Assembly: GCA_965221655.1 (NCBI GenBank)
Contig: OZ244906.1
Coordinates: forward strand, 2,604,001 to 2,668,000
Length of the DNA stretch: 64,000 bases
Source of the DNA: Bin107 sp965221655
GTDB lineage: Bacteria > UBA8248
Direction: 5' to 3'
Under the pieces are notes generated by a model that was not told the DNA's origin, did not search any database, and saw nothing but the letters and a program-made list of their open reading frames with translations. Below, in pieces: positions 24,746-33,199 of this stretch. The number at the start of each line of letters is the position of its first letter. The first letter of the stretch is position 1. A program made the position numbers and the translations under genes.

Positions 24746-25921
24746 TCAGGAGGCGTTGCACGTGAGAAGCGCTGCCATCTTCCGCAGGCCGATGGCCTCT
24801 ATGCCGCTTGCCGCGGGGTAGTGCTCCTCGCTCACATGGACGAGAAAGGCGCGCTCGGGCTCTATATCCTCGAGAGCGCTGTAGAAGCCCCTCGCGGGGG
24901 CGGCAGAGAGACTCCGCTTGATCTCCACGGCCCACGGCCCGCTCGTCCCGGGAATCTCGAGCACCAGGTCGATCTCCGCTCCTCCCGCCGTGCGGTAGAA
25001 GCTCGCCCGGGTGCGAGGGGGGGCGACGGCGAGCAGGTTCTCGATTACGAAGCCCTCCCAGCTTGCGCCGACCACCGGATGACCCGCCAGTGCGTCGTAG
25101 TTCCCCACGCCGAGCAGGGCGTGGAGGAGGCCGCTGTCGCGCACGTATACCTTGGGCGACTTGACGAGCCGCTTTTTCACGTTCGCGTGGAAGGGCGGCA
25201 GCCGCCGGGCGAGGAGGAGGCCTACCAGCAGATCAACGTATCGCGTCGCCGTCGGAGCTCTCATGGAGAGATTCGCGGCAAGCTTCGATGCGTTGAGAAT
25301 CCCGCCCTGGTAGTGGGCCAACATGGTCCAGAACCGATCCAGCGTCTCCGCCGGTATGCGCGGACCCAACTGCGGAACGTCGCGCTCGAGATAGGTGCGA
25401 ATGAAATTGCGCCGAAAGGCGAGGCTGTCGTCGTTCTCGGCCAGGAAACTGTCCGGAAAGCCGCCGCGCACCCATAGGTTCGTCATGTCGCGAGCGTCGA
25501 GAGCTGCCTCTCCTGCGTCGAAGGGGTTGAGCTCCACGAACTCTATGCGCCCGGCGAGGGTCTCGCCCGACTGCCGCAGCAAATCGGGCGAAGCCGACCC
25601 CAGAATCAGGAAGCGACCCCTGCCCTTTCCCTGCCTTCTCCCCCGGTCGATGAGGCCGCGTAACTCCTGGAACAACTCCGGCACGCGGTGAATCTCGTCG
25701 AGGATAACGAGACGGTCCGCAAACTCCTCGAGATACAGGGCGGGCTCGACGAGCTTGTTCCGGTCCGCACGGGACTCGAGGTCCAGATAGATTGCATTGG
25801 TGCTCTTGGCGATCTCCAGAGCGAGCGTTGTCTTGCCGACCTGGCGCGGACCGAGCAGGGCGACGGCGGCTTGGCGGCCGAGCGCATCGCGTACGTTTTT
25901 ATGTGCGCGTCGAGTAATCAT
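24746..25921 (-). CDS. AAA ATPase with DUF4143 domain
   Basis: 391 residues. Walker A GPRQVGKTTL (about residues 24-33), Walker B VILDEIHRV, sensor 'LILGSASPDLL', then a winged-helix and the DUF4143 C-terminal nuclease-like fold with 'AEIDLVLEI' and 'WAVEIKRS', which resembles a PD-(D/E)xK core. This very widespread family (AAA_14/DUF4143) is uncharacterised and often patchily distributed, with mobile or defence-like behaviour. Its start codon abuts an AT-rich tract with two 30-base palindromic repeats. It is convergent with the pentapeptide gene. Confidence 0.88.
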   Translation of the reverse strand: MITRRAHKNVRDALGRQAAVALLGPRQVGKTTLALEIAKSTNAIYLDLESRADRNKLVEPALYLEEFADRLVILDEIHRVPELFQELRGLIDRGRRQGKGRGRFLILGSASPDLLRQSGETLAGRIEFVELNPFDAGEAALDARDMTNLWVRGGFPDSFLAENDDSLAFRRNFIRTYLERDVPQLGPRIPAETLDRFWTMLAHYQGGILNASKLAANLSMRAPTATRYVDLLVGLLLARRLPPFHANVKKRLVKSPKVYVRDSGLLHALLGVGNYDALAGHPVVGASWEGFVIENLLAVAPPRTRASFYRTAGGAEIDLVLEIPGTSGPWAVEIKRSLSAAPARGFYSALEDIEPERAFLVHVSEEHYPAASGIEAIGLRKMAALLTCNAS

Positions 25922-25925
25922 CCAT

Positions 25926-26007
25926 GTAAATTAAATCTTATATTTTTAATTTGCAAGGATAAAATCAATTTAACTGCGTAAATTAAAAATTATATTTTTA
26001 ATTTGCA
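25926..26007. repeat. Twin 30-base palindromic repeats upstream of the AAA/DUF4143 gene
   Basis: Unit 1 is 25926-25955 and unit 2 is 25978-26007; they match at 28 of 30 bases, with a 52-base period (close to five helical turns). Each contains AAATTAAA and TTTAATTT arms around a central TAT. In unit 2 the arms are perfect 11-mers (AAATTAAAAAT / ATTTTTAATTT). Unit 1 begins 5 bases from the ATPase start codon. They look like paired operator sites for autoregulation, though a mobile or cruciform role is possible. Confidence 0.6.
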
Positions 26008-26126
26008 TAGTTAATGTGAATAAAAAGAGAAAATACTGGTAAGGAAAATCTTCGCCCCGAGGCCTAAGAGGTACCGCGTTGAGCCGTTTCGGGTACTTCC
26101 TCTTTCTTGCGGGACGTCGCGGTCGC

Positions 26127-27728
26127 CTAGTCGAATACCGTATCGTCGTAGTGGGCGGCGTCCACCACCGCCTCGATGACGGTCGGCCCCTGGGCGTCGA
26201 AGGCCTCCTTGAGCGCGCGCGCCAACTCCTCGGGCGTTCGCGCACCTACGGCGGGAACGCCGAAGTAGTGTGCGGGCGGATCGCGGTAAGCCTCGGCCTG
26301 GAGTTCGGTTCCGTAGCGCCCGAAGGAGCGCCTGTCCTGCTTGACCTGGATGAGCGAGAGCCACCTGTCGTCCAGGACGACGATGGGGATGGAAAGCCCC
26401 ATGCGCTTGGCGACCGCCACCTCGCCGCACGTCATCTGGAAGCAGCCGTCTCCGATGAGCGCGACGACGGGCTTTTCGGGGTGCGCGAGCTTCGCGGCGA
26501 TGGCGCCGGGAAGGCCGAACCCCATGGAGGACCACCCGTTCGTGATCAGGAAGGTGCATGGCTCGTGGACGTCCCACTGGCTCGCGATCTGGTGGGTGTG
26601 CGCTCCCACGTCGAAGGAGAGGATGCCCTCTTTGGGCGTCGCTTCGCGCACCACGTCGATTGCCTCGTGAGCGGCGAAATGGGGGCTCGGGGGACGCAGG
26701 GCCTTCTGGAATTTCGCTTTGTGGCGCAAGGCGGTGTCGGAGGGCCATTCGTAGGGGCCGGGGGTAAAGTCGTTCATGCGCTTGAGAGAAGCGTCCAGAT
26801 CGCCGACCACTTCGTGGGCTATCCGGACGGAGGAGTCCGCGTCCACGGGATCGATGTCGACGCTCACGAGGGGGACGTCCTTGATCCACTGCTCGTATTC
26901 TACCTCGACTACGTCATAGCCGATTCCGACGATGAGGTCGGCACTCTGCAAGAACTCCCTCTGCACCTGCCGCTTTCCGCGCTCAATACAGCCGATGGAG
27001 AGTTGATGGTCCTCGTCGATCATCCCCTTCGCCATGGTGGTCGAGGCGAAGGGCAGTTTGTATCTCTCCACGAAATCGCGCAGGAGCGCGGGGTTTTCCA
27101 TGCGCATGGTTGTTGACCCGAGAACGGCGACCGGCCGCTTGGCGCGTTGCAAAAGTTTTTCGAGTTCTTCGAACGCGGCATCGGGTGCGGGGCGCGGCCG
27201 TCTGCCCTGGGGAATCGGGGGAACCTCCTCGGTAGCGGGCGCGAGGGAGACGTCCTCGGGCAAGTCGAGGTGTACGGGCCCGTGCGGTTCGCTCAGAGCG
27301 AGACCCAGGGCTTCTTCGAGCACGGGGCCGACGCGGCCCTTTCTCAGGGGGAGGCTCGCCTTGCTGATGGGGCGGTACAGGGTGTGGTGGTCGATGTACA
27401 TCTGGATGCGGCGTCCCAGTTGGTGGGTGTGCAGATTGCAGGTAAGCGCAATCAAGGGAGAGCGATCCAGATAGGCGTTGCCCACTCCGGTCGAGAGGTT
27501 CGTGGCACCGGGACCCAGCGTGGCGATGCAAAAACCCGGTGCGCCCGTGAGGCGGCCCATCACGTCGGCGGCGAAGCTGGCGGAACCCTCATGCGCGGTG
27601 AGGACGAACGTGATGCCCCCCTTGCGCATGGCTTCGAGCATGGGCAGCACGTTTCCGCTCGGAATACCGAAGCAGTGGGTGACTCCCGCTTCTTTCATGG
27701 TCTTGACGAACAGGTCCGCGTTGTTCAT
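26127..27728 (-). CDS. Thiamine-diphosphate-dependent enzyme, acetolactate synthase-like
   Basis: 533 residues in three domains: N-terminal Pyr domain with the ThDP-activating Glu47 (AHEGSASF), central domain, and C-terminal PP domain with GDGCFQMT near 424. The partner metal site, usually NN in acetolactate synthases (VLNNxxxG), reads VLDDRWLS here. The family includes acetolactate synthase, benzoylformate decarboxylase, glyoxylate carboligase and sulfoacetaldehyde acetyltransferase. No regulatory subunit or ilvC is adjacent, so branched-chain biosynthesis is not implied. It follows homoserine dehydrogenase by 15 bases in the same direction, suggesting co-transcription. Confidence 0.9.
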   Translation of the reverse strand: MNNADLFVKTMKEAGVTHCFGIPSGNVLPMLEAMRKGGITFVLTAHEGSASFAADVMGRLTGAPGFCIATLGPGATNLSTGVGNAYLDRSPLIALTCNLHTHQLGRRIQMYIDHHTLYRPISKASLPLRKGRVGPVLEEALGLALSEPHGPVHLDLPEDVSLAPATEEVPPIPQGRRPRPAPDAAFEELEKLLQRAKRPVAVLGSTTMRMENPALLRDFVERYKLPFASTTMAKGMIDEDHQLSIGCIERGKRQVQREFLQSADLIVGIGYDVVEVEYEQWIKDVPLVSVDIDPVDADSSVRIAHEVVGDLDASLKRMNDFTPGPYEWPSDTALRHKAKFQKALRPPSPHFAAHEAIDVVREATPKEGILSFDVGAHTHQIASQWDVHEPCTFLITNGWSSMGFGLPGAIAAKLAHPEKPVVALIGDGCFQMTCGEVAVAKRMGLSIPIVVLDDRWLSLIQVKQDRRSFGRYGTELQAEAYRDPPAHYFGVPAVGARTPEELARALKEAFDAQGPTVIEAVVDAAHYDDTVFD

Positions 27729-27743
27729 GGAAAACCTCCGGCT

Positions 27744-28787
27744 TCAGGATGACGAACGGCGATGGACGTTGACGAGATCCTTGAGCAGGGCGGCGGCGGC
27801 GCCCAGCGGGTCGCTCTTTCCGCCCACAACGGTTACGCGGTCCATCGTGTCCGTCGTGTAGGTGATTCCCTTCTCCGCTCCCTCCACGCCCGCCAGGGGA
27901 TGGTCGGCGGCGAGCGCCTGCGGGGCGACCCGGGCCGAGACGCGCCCCTGTTCGTCGCGTTTGGCGACGCCCACGAGGCGCAACACGTTTCCGCGCGCAC
28001 TCGCTGCGCGCACCTCTTCGAGGGAGATGCCCGCAATTCCCGTACGAGCGACGTCTTCGGGGTTCAACTCCGCGTCCATGCAAACGTTGGCGATGAGCGC
28101 CAGCTTGTTCGTCGTGTCGAAGCCCTCCACGTCGAGCGTGGGGTCGGTCTCCGCGATACCCAGGGCTTGCGCTTCGGCGAGAGCCTCCTGGTAGCTCTGC
28201 CCGCGCGTTCTCATCCTTGAGAGGATGAAGTTTGTCGTTCCGTTCAGCACTCCCTCGACCGCGAGGATGCGCGTCCCGGCGAGGCAGGTTTCGGCTACGT
28301 CGATGGTCGGCAGTGCGGCCGCGGCCGCTGCGGAGATCTTGAGGGCGGCGCCCTTCTCCTGTGCGAGAAGGGTCAGTTCGCGATAGGCGCGGATGAAAGG
28401 TCCCTTGTTGGCGCTCACGACGTGCATCCCCCGCGCCAGGGCCGTGCGTACGTGGCCCAGGGCGGGTTCGCCCGTGCGCACGTCGGTGGGCGTCGTCTCC
28501 ACGAGGAGGTCGGCCCGCGCGGAGTGGATGAGGTCGATCCCCCGCCAGTCCGCCTCCAGGTGGGGGTGGCCCGCAAAGCCGCCCTCGCGCTCGAAGGCCG
28601 CGGCTGTCGCCGGCCCGTCGAGTCCATCCGGGTGGTGGAGGCTCCCGGCGATCTCGCCCACGCCGACGATGATGGGCGCCAGGCCGTAGGCGGAGCGCAA
28701 CGCGCTCGCCTTCTCCCCGAGAAGTCGCGCGAAAGCGCGTCCCACGCGCCCGAAACCGCACACAATGACTTTCATCTCTTTGGACAA
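27744..28787 (-). CDS. hom: Homoserine dehydrogenase
   Basis: 347 residues from TTG 28787, which has AGAAGGA 6 bases upstream; the ATG at 28775 just before 'KVIVCGFGRVG' has no usable ribosome site. N-terminal NAD(P)-binding domain, then the catalytic domain with 'VEGVLNGTTNFILSRM', 'DPTLDVEGFDTTNKLALIAN' (family signature with the catalytic Lys and Asp) and a short C-terminus. There is no ACT regulatory domain, so threonine feedback may be absent. It converts aspartate semialdehyde to homoserine. Pairing with a ThDP enzyme rather than threonine genes is unusual. Confidence 0.93.
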   Translation of the reverse strand: MSKEMKVIVCGFGRVGRAFARLLGEKASALRSAYGLAPIIVGVGEIAGSLHHPDGLDGPATAAAFEREGGFAGHPHLEADWRGIDLIHSARADLLVETTPTDVRTGEPALGHVRTALARGMHVVSANKGPFIRAYRELTLLAQEKGAALKISAAAAAALPTIDVAETCLAGTRILAVEGVLNGTTNFILSRMRTRGQSYQEALAEAQALGIAETDPTLDVEGFDTTNKLALIANVCMDAELNPEDVARTGIAGISLEEVRAASARGNVLRLVGVAKRDEQGRVSARVAPQALAADHPLAGVEGAEKGITYTTDTMDRVTVVGGKSDPLGAAAALLKDLVNVHRRSSS

Positions 28788-28981
28788 GGACCGTCCTTCT
28801 CGGTTGGGAGAACGCGGAAAGCGCGGGACCCGAGGATTTTTCATGCCACGCATGGAGACGATCCGTCAACCTCAGAGTCCGGCCGCGGCGGCATCTCGTT
28901 GCCGAGCGGGGCGAACTATGAGAAATCTGTACGTATACCAAAAGCGTTTTCACGACCGCGCAGGCGCGAGAAGGGGAAGAT

Positions 28982-29947
28982 ATGCCGGATTTGGACTTGA
29001 CGGCCGCATTCGGGGATTACGACAGAACCAACGTTCTCAAGATGGGCTCGGTGCGGCCGCAGGGCGTGAACCTCCGGGTGCTCTCCCTGCCGCCATCGGA
29101 GATATTTTTCCGTATGTGCAGATACCAAGAGTTCGACCTCTCGGAAATGTCCATGGGAGCGCACATGTTTCTGCTCGGTGCAGGCGAGAGCCCCTTCGTG
29201 GGGATGCCCGCTTTTCCGAGCCGTGTCTTTCGCCACTCCATGGTCTACGCCAACACGGACGCAGGCGTGGAAGAGGTCGCAGACCTCAACGGCAAGCGCA
29301 TAGCGATTCGCGAGTGGGGGATGACGGCGGTCGTGTGGATAGTGGGCATTCTGGCCGAGGAGTACGGCCTGGAGGTCGACTCCGTGGACTGGGTGGCGGC
29401 CATCGAGCCGCGCGTGCCGATACCGATGCCCGCAGGGGCGCGCATCCGCTACATGAAGCCCGGCCAGACGATATCGAACATGCTCGAATCCGGCGAGGTG
29501 GACGGCGTGCTCATCCATCAGGTGCCCGCTTGCTTCGCCGCAGGCTCCCCGCGCGTCAAGCGCCTCTTCCCGGACTACAAGGCCGCCGAGATCGCCTATT
29601 ACGAAAGAACGGGCATTCACCCCATGATGCACTGCGTCGTGCTGCGGCGCGACGTGTATGAGCGCAATCCCTGGGCGCTCGGGTCGGTCTACGAGGCCAT
29701 GTGCGCGGCACGCGAGCAAACGCTCGAGGCACTTTCGGACAACGGCGCGCTCTCGGCCATGATTCCGTTTCTGCCGGCGGCCGTCGACGAAACCCGCGAG
29801 ATATTCGGTCCGGATTTCTGGCCCTACGGCGTGGAGGCGAACCGCAAAGCACTCGAGAAGCTCCTCTCCTACGCCCATGCGCAGGGTCTTACGCCCGCGT
29901 TGCTGGAAGTAGATGACCTCTTCGGCGCAAGCGTGTTGGACACCTAG
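28982..29947 (+). CDS. Periplasmic-binding-fold protein, 4,5-dihydroxyphthalate decarboxylase-like
   Basis: 321 residues without a signal peptide. Matches the 4,5-dihydroxyphthalate decarboxylase/NMT1-like group: 'FDLSEMSMGAHM', 'ADLNGKRIAIREWGMTAVVWIVGIL', 'LESGEVDGVLIHQVPACF', and 'DFWPYGVEANRKALEKL' near the end. These use a substrate-binding-protein fold as a cytoplasmic enzyme or binding protein. Aromatic decarboxylation is possible but unproven. It is divergent from homoserine dehydrogenase; a short 5' region with GAAGGGGAAG precedes the ATG. Confidence 0.85.
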   Translation: MPDLDLTAAFGDYDRTNVLKMGSVRPQGVNLRVLSLPPSEIFFRMCRYQEFDLSEMSMGAHMFLLGAGESPFVGMPAFPSRVFRHSMVYANTDAGVEEVADLNGKRIAIREWGMTAVVWIVGILAEEYGLEVDSVDWVAAIEPRVPIPMPAGARIRYMKPGQTISNMLESGEVDGVLIHQVPACFAAGSPRVKRLFPDYKAAEIAYYERTGIHPMMHCVVLRRDVYERNPWALGSVYEAMCAAREQTLEALSDNGALSAMIPFLPAAVDETREIFGPDFWPYGVEANRKALEKLLSYAHAQGLTPALLEVDDLFGASVLDT

Positions 29948-30022
29948 AATGCGTGCGTGTTCCCTGCGCCGCGTTTTCAGGCCTTGCGCCTTTTCGTAAA
30001 GACATAGCTCCTCGTCCGTGAG

Positions 30023-33000
30023 ATGGAAACTCCAATGGCGTCGGCTCCCAAGACCTTGCTTGCCGCTCCTTTTCATCATTTGGAGCCGCTCCTGGCCGCG
30101 CGGGTGCGGCGGCTCGGCGGGGGAGACCCCCTGGCGCACCGCCGCGTCGTCGTCATCTCGAACCGGCTGCGCGATCACGTTCAGAGGGTGCTCGCCCGCG
30201 CGGGCGGTTTCGCCGGGGTGTCGGTTCTGGCGATGCTCGATCTCGCGCGTGAGGTGGCAGACACCCCCGTCGGCAGTCTCGCGTCGATGTCCCCGGTGGT
30301 CGCCGAGGTGCTGGCGGAGCAAGTACTCGAAGACGCACGGGGGGAGCTGGCCTTTTTTCGCTCCGCCGCACGGGGCTACGGAAGAAGCCTCTACGCCACG
30401 CTGACGGACCTGAGCGAGGCGAACCTCTCGCCCGACGCCTTGGAGAAATTAGCGCGCGACACGTCGGGTGCGGACGCAGCGAGGTGTGCGGATCTGGCGC
30501 TTCTCGCACGGCGTTTCGAGGGTGCGATGTTCGCGCGAAATGCCTGCGACGGCCCTCTCCTGTTCCGGATGGCGTGCGAGGAGGCCGAAGCCGCTCCTCC
30601 GTGCGTGCCCACCATCTTCTACGGTTTTGCGGAGATGAACGCCCTGCAGTGCAGGCTGGTGGCGGCGGTGAGCCGCAGGGCGGAGGTCCATGCCCTGGTG
30701 CCTGCTCGGCCCGAGGCGCCCGCCTGCGCGCACGCTGTGCCGCTGCTCGAGCGGTTTCAGGAGATGGGCTTCGTGCGTGAACAAGTGCGGGATTGCGAGG
30801 CGCGGCCGCTCTCCGCAGTGGCGGACGCCTTGTTCTCGCGCGGTATGCGGGCCGAACCGCCGCCCGAGGGTGCGCTGCGCATCGTCTTGACCTCCTCCCC
30901 GGGCCGGGAGGCGCGCGAGGTGTGTCGGGAGATGTTCGCGGCCAGAGCCGAGGCGAAAGGGGCGGACGCTCTATGCGTGTTGACGACCGACGGGAATCGC
31001 TACCAGACCCTGTTCGAGGAGACGTGCGCGGTGCTGGACGCTCCGTGCCGCACCGAGGAGCCGGGGGCGCTATCCGCAGCGCCTGCGGGGCGTCTGTTTC
31101 TCTTGATGCTTGATTTGAAAGCGAGGGGCTACCCGCGTGCTGGGTTGATGCGCTTTCTGGGCGAGGGTGGCTTCGCGCGCTCAGCGACGTTTCGGGAGAT
31201 GACGCGCGCGCATGGGCTGGAAAACTTGGCCGAAGGCTCGCTCCTTGCCTCCCGGTGGGAGTTTTTCTCGAGAGAATTGCCTTACGTGCGTGGCCGCGCC
31301 GCCTGGCTTGCCGCGTTGTCCTCGGCATGTGGCGAGTTGCAAGAAGAAGACGAGGAATATCCGGTTGCGTATTCGCTCGCCGTGGCGCTGCCCGAGGTTT
31401 TCGGGCTGCTTGAGAAAATACCCGAGCACGCCGCACCCTCTGTGTTCGCCGGCGCGGCGGCGGAGGCCTTTGGGGCGACTACTTGCGACGTGCAGGGCAG
31501 CAAGCAAGTCGAAGAACTCCTCTTCTCCCTCGTGCATTTGGACGACATTCTGGCCGAGGTGACGCACGAGGAGTTTTGCGCGTTGTGCGAGCGGTTTCTC
31601 GAGAAGACGCCGGTGCGCGACGCAGAGCGGGGGACCGCGCACCTGGCGAGCCTCTCCTCCATGCAGGGTGCGCGCGGGTTTTCCTTCGACACTGTCGCCG
31701 TGGCGGGTATGACGGAGGGCGTGTTTCCTCCCCGGGGGGCGGAGGATCCCCTCCTGCCCGACGCCCTGCGCGAGGAGATAAACCGCGCCGCCGCGCGTGT
31801 TTTCGGAGAGGGGGTGGCGACGCTTCCCCTCAAGAAAATCCGCGAGCGCGAGGCGCGTTTTCAGTTGTGGACGATTCTGCAATCGGTTCGCGGGCGCTTG
31901 ATTCTCTCGACGCCGGGTCTGGATGAGGATTCCGCAAGGGAGGATGCGTCTTTCCCGAGTCCTTTTTTCGACTATCTGGCCGAGACGCTCGAGGGGAGTG
32001 CGGAGCGTGTCTTGGCCCCGCTCGCCCGGAGCGCAGGCGCCCCTGCAAACTACGTGCACACGCTCGAGTACGATCTCGCACGCATTGAGGAGCAGATCGA
32101 AAAACCGGAGGCGGGCAGCCTCGCCTACCTGAATGCCTTCCCCGGCTTTGCCCGCAGGCGCGCCGCCCTGGCCGCGCGGTGGCGCGAGGGCGTTCTGACG
32201 GCCCATGACGGATTGTTCGCCTCTCCCGACCTGCGCGATGCGATTCTGGCGAGAGTCCGCCCGCCCGCCGAAGCGATTGGGGTCACCTCGCTGGAGGGTT
32301 TCTTCGGCTGTCCCTATCGCTTCCTCTACGCCCGCCTCTATCCGCGTATGAAGCGGCGCGAGGAGCCCGCTCCGCCCCTGGCTGCCGATGGTTTGCTTCG
32401 GGGCGAATTGGCGCACGCTGTTCTGGAGGCGCTTCACCGCAGATTGCTGGAGGCGGGCTGCGGGTTTCAGGAGATGGACGAGTCGACCCTCTCTGGCGCA
32501 CTTGAGCAGGCGATTCGCACGGTCATGCACGAGAAAACACAACAGACGGGAGCGCCGCTCCTGCTTTCCCTTCCCTGGGAGGCGCTTGCGGGCGAGTTGC
32601 GCCGCCGCTTGTTGGATTACCTGAAAAGCAGGCGCGCGCAGGGTGCGGGCTGGCAGCCCGTGTGCGTCGAGGAGCGCTTTGGCACAGAGGCCGCGCTGCC
32701 CATGTGCATACCCCTGGAGGGAGGAGAAATTTCTCTGGCCGGGAAGATAGACTTACTCGAGCGCGGCGCGCAGGGCGCATACCGGGTGGTCGATTTCAAG
32801 ACCCTAGGGGGCAAGGGCAACGTTCCGTCAAAGAACGAGCTGCTCAGCGGCGGCGCGCGGCTTCAGCTCCACCTCTACGCGCGGCATCTGCTGCGCGAGG
32901 GCCACTTGCCTGCGGACGCCCGCGTGGGCGGCGTCTACGTCTACCTCACCGAGGAGGGAACCATCGAGCGGGCACGCGCGCATGAGGAGCTCGAGGAGGA

Positions 33001-33199
33001 GCGGGGGCGGGTGGATGCGCTGCTGGGCGATTTTCTCGCACTGGTCGGGGGTGGAATGTTCTTCCCCACTCCTTCGGATGCCTGCAGGTATTGTGACTAC
33101 AAGGCCCTGTGCGGCCCCGACAGGAACGAGCGCTTTGAGCGCAAGAAGACCGCCCTTGAGGCGGGCAGACTCATCGCGTTGCGGGAGGCCGCCCCGTGA
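30023..33199 (+). CDS. addB: AddB-like double-strand-break repair nuclease/helicase subunit
   Basis: 1058 residues. C-terminal PD-(D/E)xK nuclease with 'VVDFKT' (D924, K926). The AddB iron-sulfur clamp is complete: C763 (GCPYRF) and the trio C1021-x2-C1024-x5-C1030. The N-terminal helicase-like part lacks a Walker A, as in other AddB proteins. With AddA it forms the RecBCD-equivalent enzyme that resects DNA ends and loads RecA. The next gene overlaps by 4 bases (GTGA). Start ATG 30023; an in-frame ATG 12 bases on is possible. Confidence 0.9.
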   Translation: METPMASAPKTLLAAPFHHLEPLLAARVRRLGGGDPLAHRRVVVISNRLRDHVQRVLARAGGFAGVSVLAMLDLAREVADTPVGSLASMSPVVAEVLAEQVLEDARGELAFFRSAARGYGRSLYATLTDLSEANLSPDALEKLARDTSGADAARCADLALLARRFEGAMFARNACDGPLLFRMACEEAEAAPPCVPTIFYGFAEMNALQCRLVAAVSRRAEVHALVPARPEAPACAHAVPLLERFQEMGFVREQVRDCEARPLSAVADALFSRGMRAEPPPEGALRIVLTSSPGREAREVCREMFAARAEAKGADALCVLTTDGNRYQTLFEETCAVLDAPCRTEEPGALSAAPAGRLFLLMLDLKARGYPRAGLMRFLGEGGFARSATFREMTRAHGLENLAEGSLLASRWEFFSRELPYVRGRAAWLAALSSACGELQEEDEEYPVAYSLAVALPEVFGLLEKIPEHAAPSVFAGAAAEAFGATTCDVQGSKQVEELLFSLVHLDDILAEVTHEEFCALCERFLEKTPVRDAERGTAHLASLSSMQGARGFSFDTVAVAGMTEGVFPPRGAEDPLLPDALREEINRAAARVFGEGVATLPLKKIREREARFQLWTILQSVRGRLILSTPGLDEDSAREDASFPSPFFDYLAETLEGSAERVLAPLARSAGAPANYVHTLEYDLARIEEQIEKPEAGSLAYLNAFPGFARRRAALAARWREGVLTAHDGLFASPDLRDAILARVRPPAEAIGVTSLEGFFGCPYRFLYARLYPRMKRREEPAPPLAADGLLRGELAHAVLEALHRRLLEAGCGFQEMDESTLSGALEQAIRTVMHEKTQQTGAPLLLSLPWEALAGELRRRLLDYLKSRRAQGAGWQPVCVEERFGTEAALPMCIPLEGGEISLAGKIDLLERGAQGAYRVVDFKTLGGKGNVPSKNELLSGGARLQLHLYARHLLREGHLPADARVGGVYVYLTEEGTIERARAHEELEEERGRVDALLGDFLALVGGGMFFPTPSDACRYCDYKALCGPDRNERFERKKTALEAGRLIALREAAP

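Noticed and set aside
24746..26007. Insertion sequence or CRISPR-like repeat because of the twin repeats
   Set aside because: Only two units, no transposase, no terminal repeats of the gene and no further spacers.
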